In this document: piece by piece, positions 26,942 through 35,193 of the stretch
Layout: the number at the start of each line of letters is the position of its first letter
Position numbering within the stretch: the stretch's first letter is position 1
Assembly: GCA_002729595.1 (NCBI GenBank)
Contig: PBYL01000416.1
Location: forward strand, 1 to 37,198
From: Thalassovita sp.
GTDB lineage: Bacteria > Bacteroidota > Bacteroidia > Cytophagales > Flammeovirgaceae
Length of the DNA: 37,198 bases
Direction: 5' to 3'
Notes under the pieces: generated by a model
The model's database searches: none
The model's input: the letters and a program-made list of their open reading frames with translations, nothing else
What the model was told of the DNA's origin: nothing
Translations under genes and position numbers: made by a program

Positions 26942-27865
26942 TTAGAGTTTCAACAAAGCATCAATAAAACTCATGTTGCTCTTCTTGTTTTTCACGATGA
27001 AAACAGGCAAACTTTTGTTGAATTCTATCAATTTTTCTGCTGTACTCCCAAGTAAAAGCGAAGCCATTCCAGTTCTACCTTTAGAACCCATTACAATTGC
27101 ATCGAAACTTTCTACCAATGCAAAATCGTACATAGTTTCACTTTCTTCTCCTTGTTCGGTTAATTCAAACTTGCAAGAAATACTGCTTGTATCTTCCCAC
27201 GATAAATTCTTCATTTGAACATCAAATCTCTTTTTCGCATTATCCTTCATAATATCTGAAAATTCTTCGTAAGATTTACCAGTTGAAGAATATCCGCTAG
27301 GTATATTATAGGCGTGGAAACAAGTGATTGTTGAGCCAGGATTCATCTCTGAAATAGTGGTTGCAAACTCAAGTGCCATTTGCGAACTGCTAGAAAAATC
27401 TGTTGGTGTTAAGATTTTCTTAAAAGTTTCAGGTAAAATTTCTGGAACAAATGCAATTGTACAAGGTAGAATTTTCGCCAGCTTGTGAGCTTTTACACCT
27501 TCCCCTTTCATATCATTTTTTCTACCTAGTAAAACCAGCTCAATGTCTTTATCTTTTACTAGATCTAGAATCACTTTTTCTGGACTACCTTCAGTAACTA
27601 TTATTTCAACTTTGGCTTTGAGCTCATCGTCGAAGAATTTTTCATAATTACTTTTAATCTGGTTGCCCAATACCTCATCCAAAGGAGTAATTAAACCCGG
27701 ATAAGCTTTCACTAAATCTTCCGGTAAATCTTTCTCTTTGGCAACGTGTGTCAAATATATTTTTTCAGGTTGTAAGTGTTTAGATATTTTAGCAGCATAC
27801 TTCAACAATACATCATCCATTGCTGATAAGTCTAATGCCACCAATATGTCATTAATTTTGTACAT
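26942..27865 (-). CDS. Tandem-domain universal stress protein
   Basis: A cytoplasmic UspA-family protein of 307 residues with two Usp domains, about 1-142 and 149-292. The second domain keeps the ATP-binding pattern G-2x-G-9x-GST at 260-275 (GSKGRTGMASLLLGST); the first has lost it (GRKNDMKGEG). Such split-function tandem proteins are usual in Bacteroidota. The gene begins 26 bp downstream of an AraC-type regulator gene on the same strand, so they probably share a transcript, suggesting stress-linked control. Its stop codon abuts the stop of the convergent GH13 gene with no base between them. Confidence 0.92.
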   Translation of the reverse strand: MYKINDILVALDLSAMDDVLLKYAAKISKHLQPEKIYLTHVAKEKDLPEDLVKAYPGLITPLDEVLGNQIKSNYEKFFDDELKAKVEIIVTEGSPEKVILDLVKDKDIELVLLGRKNDMKGEGVKAHKLAKILPCTIAFVPEILPETFKKILTPTDFSSSSQMALEFATTISEMNPGSTITCFHAYNIPSGYSSTGKSYEEFSDIMKDNAKKRFDVQMKNLSWEDTSSISCKFELTEQGEESETMYDFALVESFDAIVMGSKGRTGMASLLLGSTAEKLIEFNKSLPVFIVKNKKSNMSFIDALLKL

Positions 27866-27891
27866 CGCGAATATTATTGCTTATTTAAAAA

Positions 27892-28803
27892 TCATTCTAA
27901 TATATGCTTATTCCTGAAAGTTTCAGGGTTTTCGCCACTAAGTTTTTTAAAAAAGCGGCTAAAATACGAAGCATCTTTAAAGTTAAGATTAAAAGCAATT
28001 TCGGACACAGATTGTTTTCCTGAAAATAAAAGTCTTTTTGCTTCTAAAAGTAGGCGCTCATCAATTATCCTTTTCGCATTCTTTCCATGAATTTTTTTGC
28101 AAATCGCATTCAAATAATTGGGCGAAATACTCAGCTTCTCAGCATAATTAGCTACCGAAAGATGCTTAGCGAAATTTTCTTGCAATAACTCTTCAAAGTG
28201 AAGGAACAATGGTGTTCCGTGATCTATATAATTAGACTCATGTAAACCTATATTTTGCTCAGTCTTAATTAATAATATATGCAAGTAAGCCCACAAAATT
28301 TGATCAATTCTTTTGTTGGTTTTATGCAAAGTAAATTCGGTGATGGAATGCTCGAAAATATCTTTTAGTTCTGCGGCAGCTTGGTTAGATATTTTTTCTA
28401 CAGGAAAATCTCTGTTGCTTTCATTAAAAAAAGAAAAAGAGGCTAGAAATGTTTTTTCGGTGAAAGTCTCGTAGAAGAAGTGGCTGAAAATCAACAAGTA
28501 ACCTTTGCTATTTTCACTTAAAGAGGTAAGTTGATGAACTTGAAATTCTCTTAGAAAAAGTAGGTTATTCTTTTCGAGTTCAAGTTTTTTTTCATCTAAA
28601 TGGTGGGTAGACTTCCCTTCTAATTGCAAAAAAATGCCATTAAAACCACAGCGGTGGACTCTTTTTAGACAATGTGATGTATCTCTCACATCTTGTAATC
28701 TGATGACATTATAGGCATGTTCGAACAGATTTTTACTGTTTCCTACGTCTTCGCCATCTTCAATTCTAAATAAAATATTCAGTAATGGTATATCATTCCT
28801 CAT
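27892..28803 (-). CDS. AraC-family transcriptional regulator
   Basis: A 303-residue DNA-binding regulator. Residues 1-180 form a cupin-like sensing domain of the AraC_binding type (LQLEGKSTHHLDEKKLELEKNNLLFL). The C-terminal 95 residues hold two helix-turn-helix motifs: SVANYAEKLSISPNYLNAICKK (216-237) and the signature SVSEIAFNLNFKDASYFSRFFKK (265-287). The effector is unknown. It is followed after 26 bp by the universal stress protein gene, its likely target or partner, and preceded by a terminator that isolates it from the upstream tonB gene, so it should have its own promoter near 28805-28835. Confidence 0.93.
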   Translation of the reverse strand: MRNDIPLLNILFRIEDGEDVGNSKNLFEHAYNVIRLQDVRDTSHCLKRVHRCGFNGIFLQLEGKSTHHLDEKKLELEKNNLLFLREFQVHQLTSLSENSKGYLLIFSHFFYETFTEKTFLASFSFFNESNRDFPVEKISNQAAAELKDIFEHSITEFTLHKTNKRIDQILWAYLHILLIKTEQNIGLHESNYIDHGTPLFLHFEELLQENFAKHLSVANYAEKLSISPNYLNAICKKIHGKNAKRIIDERLLLEAKRLLFSGKQSVSEIAFNLNFKDASYFSRFFKKLSGENPETFRNKHILE

Positions 28804-28834
28804 CTTATTCAGGCCAAAAACAGAAAAAATAAAA

Positions 28835-28858
28835 GCCTGACAATCGCAATTGTCAGGC
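28835..28858 (-). terminator. Intrinsic terminator downstream of the TonB gene
   Basis: GCCTGACAAT and ATTGTCAGGC form a perfect 10-bp stem around a 4-base loop. On the minus strand it is followed by TTTTATTTTTT. It lies 34 bp beyond the end of the TonB gene. Confidence 0.88.
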
Positions 28859-28892
28859 CCAAATATAGTTTTTTGCTCTTAGCTTTTAAAGC

Positions 28893-29717
28893 TTATCCAA
28901 GCTTAAAGTTGATAGGAAGTACAATTCTTTGTTTTACTGCTCTACCTCTTTGCTTACCTGGTTTCCATTTTGGAGAACCTTGTAGGATTCTTACTGCTTC
29001 TTCGTCACATCCAGCACCGATACCTCTAATTGCTTTTACGTCAGTAATAGAACCATCTGTATCCACAACGAACTGAACATATACTTTACCTTCAACACCC
29101 ATTCTTTTTGCTTGGTTAGGGTATTTGATTTTTTTCTTAACGTATTTGTAGAACTCAGCATAACCACCTTCTGGTTCAGCACTTTCTTCTACAATTTCGA
29201 AGATTTCATCAACTTTCTCTTCCTCTACTGGCTCTTCTTCAACTATAATTTCTTCAATTACAGTTTCTTCGTCAGCTTCCATGTCAAGGTCGATTTCAAT
29301 TTCCTCTTCGATTTCCTCTTCATCTGGAACCTCTACAATTTGAGGAGTTTCGATTTTTGGAGGAGGAGGAGGTAATTGCTCGGTTGGAGGAATTTCCATC
29401 ATTTCTTCTACTTCTGCAGCAAGTGTACCAAGGTCAACAAGTTCTTGCTCTTCGAAATCAGGGTATTCGAAAGCAGCAAGTACGATTGCCAAACTGATTG
29501 CTATACCAATGTTAGCAAAAAGGCCACTGTACTTATTAACATCAACAGAGTAGAATTTCTTAGTAAGAAAATCTGAATTTCTGTTCTCAGTAATTAATTC
29601 AGCGCTACGCTTTTCAATAAGAAATTTGAAAAGGAAGATGAGACCAACTACCAGAACTAAAAAGAATACGGCAACGCCGAACATTCCAACTGAATCAAGA
29701 AACCTTAACATTCCCAT
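28893..29717 (-). CDS. tonB: Energy transducer TonB with an extra N-terminal membrane segment
   Basis: This inner-membrane protein of 274 residues passes proton-motive energy to TonB-dependent receptors. The C-terminal TonB domain is clear (about 186-274: IKYPNQAKRMGVEGKVYVQF, then SPKWKPGKQRGRAVKQRIVLPINF). The typical Bacteroidota TonB anchor is at 65-83 (GLFANIGIAISLAIVLAAFEY). Unusually, a second hydrophobic helix precedes it at 12-34 (MFGVAVFFLVLVVGLIFLF). The linker has a proline run (115-120) and a very acidic stretch (131-180). ExbB/ExbD genes are not nearby. It is a single gene ending at a terminator. It may serve the receptor encoded at 14540-16918 among others. Confidence 0.92.
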   Translation of the reverse strand: MGMLRFLDSVGMFGVAVFFLVLVVGLIFLFKFLIEKRSAELITENRNSDFLTKKFYSVDVNKYSGLFANIGIAISLAIVLAAFEYPDFEEQELVDLGTLAAEVEEMMEIPPTEQLPPPPPKIETPQIVEVPDEEEIEEEIEIDLDMEADEETVIEEIIVEEEPVEEEKVDEIFEIVEESAEPEGGYAEFYKYVKKKIKYPNQAKRMGVEGKVYVQFVVDTDGSITDVKAIRGIGAGCDEEAVRILQGSPKWKPGKQRGRAVKQRIVLPINFKLG

Positions 29718-29844
29718 AGTGTAATATCTATTTATTTTATTTCTGCTCTAAATTTACAACTATCTATTAATAAAATGAAAAAAAATGACGAATAATTCCA
29801 TAAAATCTTGACTTTCGTCATAATACTTACCCACTACTTACACC

Positions 29845-30906
29845 TCATTTATGTTCCCAATTGTATGTATCCACTTTTTCAGAAGCTTTTACTAATAAAT
29901 CTATAGTTGCTTTAATATCCTCAGGATGAGCTGTTTCAATCACTTGGTGTACATATCTTAAAGGAATAGAAAGCGCACCAGCAATAGCTCCATTTTTTCC
30001 CATTCTCTGTATACCGGCTGTATCTGTACCACCAGCAGTTAAAATCTCAGATTGCCATGTAATTGTGCTCTCTGTTGCTGTCTTTTTAAGGAAGTCAACC
30101 ATTCTGTAATCGCAGATAGTACTTGCATCAAAAATCTTTACCGCTGTACCTTTACCAAGCTCTGTTACCTTTTCGTGACCTGGAACACCCGGAGTATCAT
30201 TAGCAATGGTAACATCTATTGCAATTCCAAAATCTGGGTTAATGGCATGGCTCGCTACACTTGCTCCTCTTAAACCAACCTCTTCTTGTACAGTAAAAAC
30301 TGCATATAAATCGTAAGGAATTTCTTCAAGCTGTTTTAATGTCTCAATGAGAATGTAAACAGAAAGTCTGTTGTCAAAAGATTTTCCGTTTATCAGGTTA
30401 CCCATTTGAATAATTTCTTGCTTTCTGGTAATGGTATCTCCTACTGAAACAACCTTCTCAACTTCTTCTTTACTCAAGCCTAAATCAATATAGAAATCGC
30501 TAATCTTTGGCGCTTTGGTTCTTTCTTCTGGAGACATAATGTGAATTGGCTTGCATCCCATTACACCCGGTAAATCTTCTTTCCCATGCACAATTACTCT
30601 CATAGATGTAAGTGTTTTTGGATCGAAACCACCTAAAGTATGGAACTTCAAAAATCCAGCATCATCGATATGAGTTACCATAAATGAAATTTCATCTAAA
30701 TGGGCTGCATACATTAGTTTTTTCCCATCAGGATTTTTACTTCCCTTCTTTATACAAATCAAGTTGCCGATATGATCGATATACCATTCATCAACAAGAT
30801 CTTTTATTTCTTCTATCACTCTATTTCTGATACACGACTCATAACCCGGTGCGCCAGGTGTTTTAACTATATCGGTAAGAAGTTCTAAATTGATTATATC
30901 TTTCAT
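29845..30906 (-). CDS. M42-family metallo-aminopeptidase
   Basis: A cytoplasmic dinuclear-metal peptidase of 353 residues that removes N-terminal residues from peptides. Metal and catalytic residues line up with family M42: His69 and Asp71 (AAHLDE), bridging Asp178 (SFDNR), catalytic Glu208 with Glu209 (VQEEVG), Asp231 (AIDVT) and His320 (YVHQVIE). An inserted lid domain (about 80-165) is typical of the dodecameric TET-type enzymes. It follows a DtxR/MntR-type regulator gene on the same strand after 57 bp, so it may be in the same transcript. Substrate preference cannot be told from sequence. Length is normal. Confidence 0.92.
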   Translation of the reverse strand: MKDIINLELLTDIVKTPGAPGYESCIRNRVIEEIKDLVDEWYIDHIGNLICIKKGSKNPDGKKLMYAAHLDEISFMVTHIDDAGFLKFHTLGGFDPKTLTSMRVIVHGKEDLPGVMGCKPIHIMSPEERTKAPKISDFYIDLGLSKEEVEKVVSVGDTITRKQEIIQMGNLINGKSFDNRLSVYILIETLKQLEEIPYDLYAVFTVQEEVGLRGASVASHAINPDFGIAIDVTIANDTPGVPGHEKVTELGKGTAVKIFDASTICDYRMVDFLKKTATESTITWQSEILTAGGTDTAGIQRMGKNGAIAGALSIPLRYVHQVIETAHPEDIKATIDLLVKASEKVDTYNWEHK

Positions 30907-30963
30907 ATTAATTAGCTATTTGTTTGTTATTGATTCTGATGAATTAAGATTACGCGTTTTTAA

Positions 30964-31629
30964 TTAAATATCTACTACTAATATATTTTCGGAAACCATT
31001 TTCGAGACCAATTGCTGTCGGTTCTGGTTATCAATATTAATTTCAATTGAGCTATCGTAAACAATCTTATCTGTAATTTGGAGAACAGTTCCAATTGAAA
31101 TGCCGACCTTATCGAGGTATTGCAAGAGTGCAGCGTCACTATCACTCACAGAGACTACTTTATAAGAATTACCGGTAATACCTTCGGCAAGTGGTTTGGC
31201 TGTGAGCACAGCTATATTTCCATTTTTATCGGGAATTGGGTCACCATGTGGATCAAATTTGGGAAAGCCAAGAAACATATCAAGTCTCTCGATCATACTT
31301 CTAGATTTAATGTGCTCCAACTGCTCTGCTACTTCATGCACTTCGTCCCAATTAAATTTCAACTTTTCTACCAGAAACACCTCCCAAAGTCTATGCTTTC
31401 GCACTATCAACAATGCGACACTCCTTCCCTTGTCTGTAAGCGTTACACCTTTATACTTCACATAATTGATCACTTTTTTAGCCGCTAGCTTTTTAAGCAT
31501 ATCACTCACAGAAGCTGGTTTAGTTTGCAACTCATCAGCAATAGAATTGGTGCTTACCTCCTCTTTTTGTTGTTCAGAAAGATGATAAATAGCCTTAAGG
31601 TAATTTTCCTCGGCACTACTAAAATCCAT
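30964..31629 (-). CDS. DtxR/MntR-family metal-dependent transcriptional regulator
   Basis: A 221-residue repressor that senses divalent metal. The N-terminal winged helix covers 1-70 (LQTKPASVSDMLKKLAAKKVI). The dimerisation/metal region has His79, Glu83, His98, Glu99, Glu102, Glu105 and His106 at the positions used by this family. Glu at 102, where iron regulators such as IdeR have Cys, resembles the Mn(II) sensor MntR. A C-terminal FeoA/SH3-like domain (about 150-221) is present, as in the longer DtxR members. I infer manganese (or mixed Mn/Fe) control. Target genes are not evident here; the M42 peptidase lies just downstream. Confidence 0.92.
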   Translation of the reverse strand: MDFSSAEENYLKAIYHLSEQQKEEVSTNSIADELQTKPASVSDMLKKLAAKKVINYVKYKGVTLTDKGRSVALLIVRKHRLWEVFLVEKLKFNWDEVHEVAEQLEHIKSRSMIERLDMFLGFPKFDPHGDPIPDKNGNIAVLTAKPLAEGITGNSYKVVSVSDSDAALLQYLDKVGISIGTVLQITDKIVYDSSIEINIDNQNRQQLVSKMVSENILVVDI

Positions 31630-31672
31630 TTCTAATTAATTTTTTATTCCTTCTGTCTAATTTTAAGGAAAA

Positions 31673-31680
31673 CAAATTTA
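31673..31680 (-). promoter_or_regulatory. Possible -7 box for the DtxR-family gene
   Basis: Minus strand TAAATTTG matches TAnnTTTG about 44 bp upstream of the regulator start. The -33 site would fall inside the glycosyltransferase gene and is not recognisable. Confidence 0.25.
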
Positions 31681-31690
31681 GTTTCTGATT

Positions 31691-32791
31691 TTAACTTTCA
31701 GCTACTAAAGCTAATAATTTCTTTTCCTCTTCTTTCCATAGAACCTCTTCATTAGGTTTATTCTTATAAAATTTCTTGCTTTTAAGTTCATCTAGCACAC
31801 TTTGCGGATCGAAGTTAGAAAAATCGATAAAATGGGCAGCGGGATAAATTTCACATAGACTTTCCCAATTTTTATTCTTTTGTACAAGCATAGGGATTTC
31901 AAGCGCAATACATTCAAACATTTTGGTAGGAATACATCCCCAAGTACTCTTATTAGGTTGATATGGCAATATAGCAAAATCTGCTTCGAGCAACTTTTCT
32001 AAAACAATATGATGAGAAACTAAAGGGTTTCCAGATTGAAGTTTGATGTAATACTTGTCTTTAATTGCTAGCCTTAATTCTTCTAATAACTTATCAGAAA
32101 CCACATGACCAACAATGTCTAAAGTGGCTGAGATTTCAATTTTATTCGTCTCTTCAATAAAATGAATTGCTTCCCAAATTCCATAAACTCCTGAGATTGT
32201 ACCTGTATAAATAAATTTGAAATCAGACTGACTTTTAGCTTTTTGAAATTTATTTAGTCCTTCTGGTGCTACAAACTTATTCTGTATTACTTGGTACTTC
32301 TTCTTATGAAAACTAAATTCTTCTTGGTAACATTTTTCGGCAAGAATGTAGGCACTTACAAACAGTTTAGAAATGTGCTCCACCGACCTTACAGCAACAG
32401 AAAGTGTTAGTTTAGGGAAAAATGAATAATTCGCTTGATATCTAATATTGTTGAAATAATTCTCTCTAACATCATAGATGATTTTCACTTTATGAGAAAT
32501 AGCATACCAACCAGCAACTGGTAATAACTCCGGACTATGTACTATAATAATATTTGGTTGATGGAAAAGGAGCTTTTTGTAGAAGTTTTTGAGTGCAAAA
32601 AACCTATTATAAGATTTACTATCTCCTTTATATAAGCTTTCAAATTCGATATTAGCTTGTACTTTAGGCTGAGCACTACCAAAACCCAATATAATTACCT
32701 GATAAAACTTAGAAAGGGAAATACCGAACTTCTCATACATTCTGGTATCATCCAATGGTTTTAATGTCGATGCCAGAAGAATTTTTTTCAA
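31691..32791 (-). CDS. GT4-type glycosyltransferase
   Basis: A 366-residue GT-B fold glycosyltransferase, cytoplasmic face of the inner membrane. The N-terminal acceptor half starts MKKILLASTLKPLDDTRMYEK; the C-terminal donor half shows FIYTGTISGVYGIWEAI (193-209), DFAILPY (271-277) and a loop with GCIPTKMFECIALEIP, whose Glu293 is the nucleotide-sugar ribose contact of the EX7E-type motif. The second acidic position is less clear. Sugar donor and acceptor are unknown. The gene lies 36 bp after a lycopene cyclase gene on the same strand, so a role in glycosylating carotenoids is possible, but GT4 enzymes more often build polysaccharides or lipids. Confidence 0.85.
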   Translation of the reverse strand: MKKILLASTLKPLDDTRMYEKFGISLSKFYQVIILGFGSAQPKVQANIEFESLYKGDSKSYNRFFALKNFYKKLLFHQPNIIIVHSPELLPVAGWYAISHKVKIIYDVRENYFNNIRYQANYSFFPKLTLSVAVRSVEHISKLFVSAYILAEKCYQEEFSFHKKKYQVIQNKFVAPEGLNKFQKAKSQSDFKFIYTGTISGVYGIWEAIHFIEETNKIEISATLDIVGHVVSDKLLEELRLAIKDKYYIKLQSGNPLVSHHIVLEKLLEADFAILPYQPNKSTWGCIPTKMFECIALEIPMLVQKNKNWESLCEIYPAAHFIDFSNFDPQSVLDELKSKKFYKNKPNEEVLWKEEEKKLLALVAES

Positions 32792-32827
32792 AAATTGAGA
32801 AGAGTTAGGTTAAATAATCTGGTAGTT

Positions 32828-34009
32828 TTATCTATTTCTAAACAGGTTAAAAATAGAAATAAAAAAGGGAAATGAAGGTACCGATTTCATCACTTTTAAG
32901 TCTTCTGCAAAAGTGGTTTCTTCATCTAAAAACCTGAATACACGCTGAATCGGGTTCTTTTTAAACATTTGAGAAAAGATTTCTGATATTTTACCTCCAT
33001 CTCTTTTTATTATATCTAATAACATAGCATCATAAACTTGATACCTCAATTCGGCATATTTCACTTCAATTTCCTCAACATCTTTATCATGCTTTACCAG
33101 TTCTGAAACCATGTTTTTTGCATCTTCCATCATTCTATTAAATGCATAACCAGTAGATGGCTTACACAATCCGCCACGCGTTCCAATATTGATGATTCGC
33201 TTGCCATTTTTACGCTCAAACACATAATCCGTCATCGGAATTACACCTGTTTCTTCTTCAAGAATTTTATAATCCGCAATCTGTAGATAATCAGAGATGT
33301 AATTCTCCAAGATTTCTTTATAGGTTTTATCTGATAATAGCTTGCCTGAAAAAACGGTAAACTCTACTAACGCTTCAGTTTTTGAAAGCGGCAATACATA
33401 AACAAATCGCACTTCGCCAGCTTGAGGAATTCTAAAATCAAACATTCTAATAGTTTCAGGATCGAAACTATCGATGTCAGTTTTAATAGTATAACCTAAA
33501 AAATGCTGTAATTGTAGGTTTGATTTTGAGGTGATTTGCTTGATCCAATCTTGGCTAAATCGACTATCAAAAACTAAATTTCCATAGAAACTGCCTGCTG
33601 TTGTTTTAAGCTCTACTTGCTCTCCTACTTCAACAAGTTCATTAATCTCAGTTTCTATAAATTGGATATTGGGATGTGAGTCTAGCTTTTGCCAGATAAA
33701 TTGATAAAAAGATGCACTTTTTAGCATCTTATATTTGTAAGGATTGAGTTTGAATGTTTGTTGAAGTGAATTACTCAAAAACTCTAACTCCTCCCAACTA
33801 TTAGCAAGAATATCGTCGAAAGGAGTTTGTTCTTTGCTCCAAAAACACCAGGTATGGTCGTTGCCATACCTTTTAGTTTTATCAATTAAAAATACTTTTT
33901 TATTAGATAATTTCGGTTCTTGTGCTATTTGAAATGCCAGAAGCAAACCCGCTGCACCAGCCCCAGAAATAATTATATCAGCCTTATTCTCTTCGGTTGA
34001 TACACTCAT
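32828..34009 (-). CDS. crtY: Lycopene cyclase family protein (CrtY type)
   Basis: A flavoprotein of 393 residues expected to form beta-ionone rings on lycopene for carotenoid synthesis, associated with the inner membrane. Motifs: FAD-binding GAGAAG (16-21), the cyclase signature DHTWCFW (51-57), QHFLGY (168-173), VEFTVFS (215-221), EEETGVIPM (251-259) and GTRGGLCKPSTGYAF (276-290). No other crt genes (phytoene synthase, desaturase, hydroxylase) are in the window. The gene starts 1 bp after the end of the DUF4293 gene, so the two are very likely co-transcribed. Orange-red pigments such as saproxanthin or flexixanthin are common in Cytophagales, consistent with this. Confidence 0.92.
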   Translation of the reverse strand: MSVSTEENKADIIISGAGAAGLLLAFQIAQEPKLSNKKVFLIDKTKRYGNDHTWCFWSKEQTPFDDILANSWEELEFLSNSLQQTFKLNPYKYKMLKSASFYQFIWQKLDSHPNIQFIETEINELVEVGEQVELKTTAGSFYGNLVFDSRFSQDWIKQITSKSNLQLQHFLGYTIKTDIDSFDPETIRMFDFRIPQAGEVRFVYVLPLSKTEALVEFTVFSGKLLSDKTYKEILENYISDYLQIADYKILEEETGVIPMTDYVFERKNGKRIINIGTRGGLCKPSTGYAFNRMMEDAKNMVSELVKHDKDVEEIEVKYAELRYQVYDAMLLDIIKRDGGKISEIFSQMFKKNPIQRVFRFLDEETTFAEDLKVMKSVPSFPFFISIFNLFRNR

Positions 34010-34010
34010 A

Positions 34011-34487
34011 TTATCTCAATCGATCTGCCGATCTTACTAACTTCTCATCTTTTCTAATGAATCTGTTAGCAATTGAGTTACAGATCATGGCAAAAGGTGT
34101 TAAAAAGAAACCTAGTCTCCACTGCCCTTCTACTTCTGGTGAGAACATTTTTTCTCCTTGGAATAAGAAGTAAGTACTCAAAATTAACACTGCAGCCATT
34201 ACAAGGGTATTTCCTAAGTTGATTTTCATTTGTAATAATCTGTTTTTGTAGCTAAACAGAGAACCCATAGCTAATGCCGAAGCAACAAATGCAAGAATGG
34301 CAATATAGAAAGTTTGAATTTTATCAACTGTTTCACCACCTTTAGAAATGGTTAAATCTAAGGCAGTAAGAACCGCATACTCTTCGGTAGTTTCTGGAAG
34401 TGTCTTATTCCAGATTGGTAGAAAAATAACCAAAAACATCGCTAGAGATGCTAAAAACAAAAAAATACTTTGTAGTCTTTGAATCAT
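34011..34487 (-). CDS. DUF4293 membrane protein
   Basis: A 158-residue inner-membrane protein of DUF4293, a family restricted to Bacteroidota. It starts MIQRLQSIFLFLASLAMFLV, as is usual for the family, and has four predicted helices at about 5-26, 58-78, 90-112 and 122-143. Its C terminus is basic (FIRKDEKLVRSADRLR) and cytoplasmic. Function is unknown. It is directly upstream of crtY with a single base between the genes, implying one transcript; whether that reflects a role in carotenoid placement or just operon convenience is not known. Confidence 0.9.
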   Translation of the reverse strand: MIQRLQSIFLFLASLAMFLVIFLPIWNKTLPETTEEYAVLTALDLTISKGGETVDKIQTFYIAILAFVASALAMGSLFSYKNRLLQMKINLGNTLVMAAVLILSTYFLFQGEKMFSPEVEGQWRLGFFLTPFAMICNSIANRFIRKDEKLVRSADRLR

Positions 34488-34518
34488 AATACTCTAATTT
34501 CTCCGTAATTTCAGGTGG

Positions 34519-34526
34519 CAAAACTA
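34519..34526 (-). promoter_or_regulatory. Probable -7 box for the DUF4293-crtY operon
   Basis: On the minus strand TAGTTTTG continues as CCACC, matching TAnnTTTGC and closely resembling the box at 7358. It is about 32 bp upstream of the DUF4293 start. The -33 element is weak. Confidence 0.45.
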
Positions 34527-34585
34527 CTCTAAAACATCAAAGATTAAAATAAAAAAATAAGTAAGATTGTTTGAGAAAGTTGCAG

Positions 34586-35170
34586 CTAAATTCCTTTCTG
34601 AATTTTTGCCAGAAAATCTTTGAAACTATCTGTGTTATAGTTGGCTATTCCAGCATGCTTATAAACTATAGAACCATCTGGTGCAACAATGAATGTAGCA
34701 GGTATAGAACTGGAAGATAATTCTTTAGGAACTGCACTATTTAGTTTATAAACAGGAAACTCGAATTCTTTTCTTACAATAAAATCTTTCACTTTTTGTA
34801 TTTCATCATCAGTAGAAATTAATAAAAAGGCGATCTCATCTGATGATACATCTTGCCATAAGTTTTCGATTTCTGGCATTTCTGCTATACATGGTGGGCA
34901 CCAAGTCGCCCAGAAATTAATGAATAGTGTTTTTCCTTTTAGTGAAGAAACATTTATTTCCTCGCCATCTAAAGATGTTATATTAAAGTTGAGTTGAGAT
35001 TTTTTAGGCTGCTCTACAGTTTTTACTGATGCATTATGCAAACCCGTTAACATTACTCCTCTTTGCAATAAACCTGCAATTTCGGTTTGCCAGCCTGTTA
35101 TGTAAATAATGAATATGACTAATAAAAAGACTGCAGTCTCTATATAACTCCTTTTCGCTTTCTTTTCCAT
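34586..35170 (-). CDS. TlpA-like membrane-anchored thioredoxin
   Basis: A 194-residue periplasmic thiol-disulfide protein of the TlpA/ResA/AhpC-TSA type. One N-terminal helix (about 11-27) anchors it to the inner membrane; the thioredoxin fold spans about 58-194 with the redox motif WCPPC (Cys91 and Cys94) in FINFWATWCPPCIAEMPEIE. The cis-proline loop is seen in SSSIPATFIVAPDGSI. It may reduce cytochrome c apoproteins or other exported thiols; its partner is not identified. It starts 23 bp after a large unrecognised protein and ends about 100 bp upstream of the DUF4293 gene, where a separate promoter seems to begin. Confidence 0.92.
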   Translation of the reverse strand: MEKKAKRSYIETAVFLLVIFIIYITGWQTEIAGLLQRGVMLTGLHNASVKTVEQPKKSQLNFNITSLDGEEINVSSLKGKTLFINFWATWCPPCIAEMPEIENLWQDVSSDEIAFLLISTDDEIQKVKDFIVRKEFEFPVYKLNSAVPKELSSSSIPATFIVAPDGSIVYKHAGIANYNTDSFKDFLAKIQKGI

Positions 35171-35193
35171 TCTCTAATTACTGATATTCTTGT

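Noticed and set aside
29112-29576. Aromatic-rich plus-strand frames antisense to the TonB acidic linker
   Set aside because: Runs of Phe and Tyr come from GAA/GAG codons read backwards; no independent gene signals.
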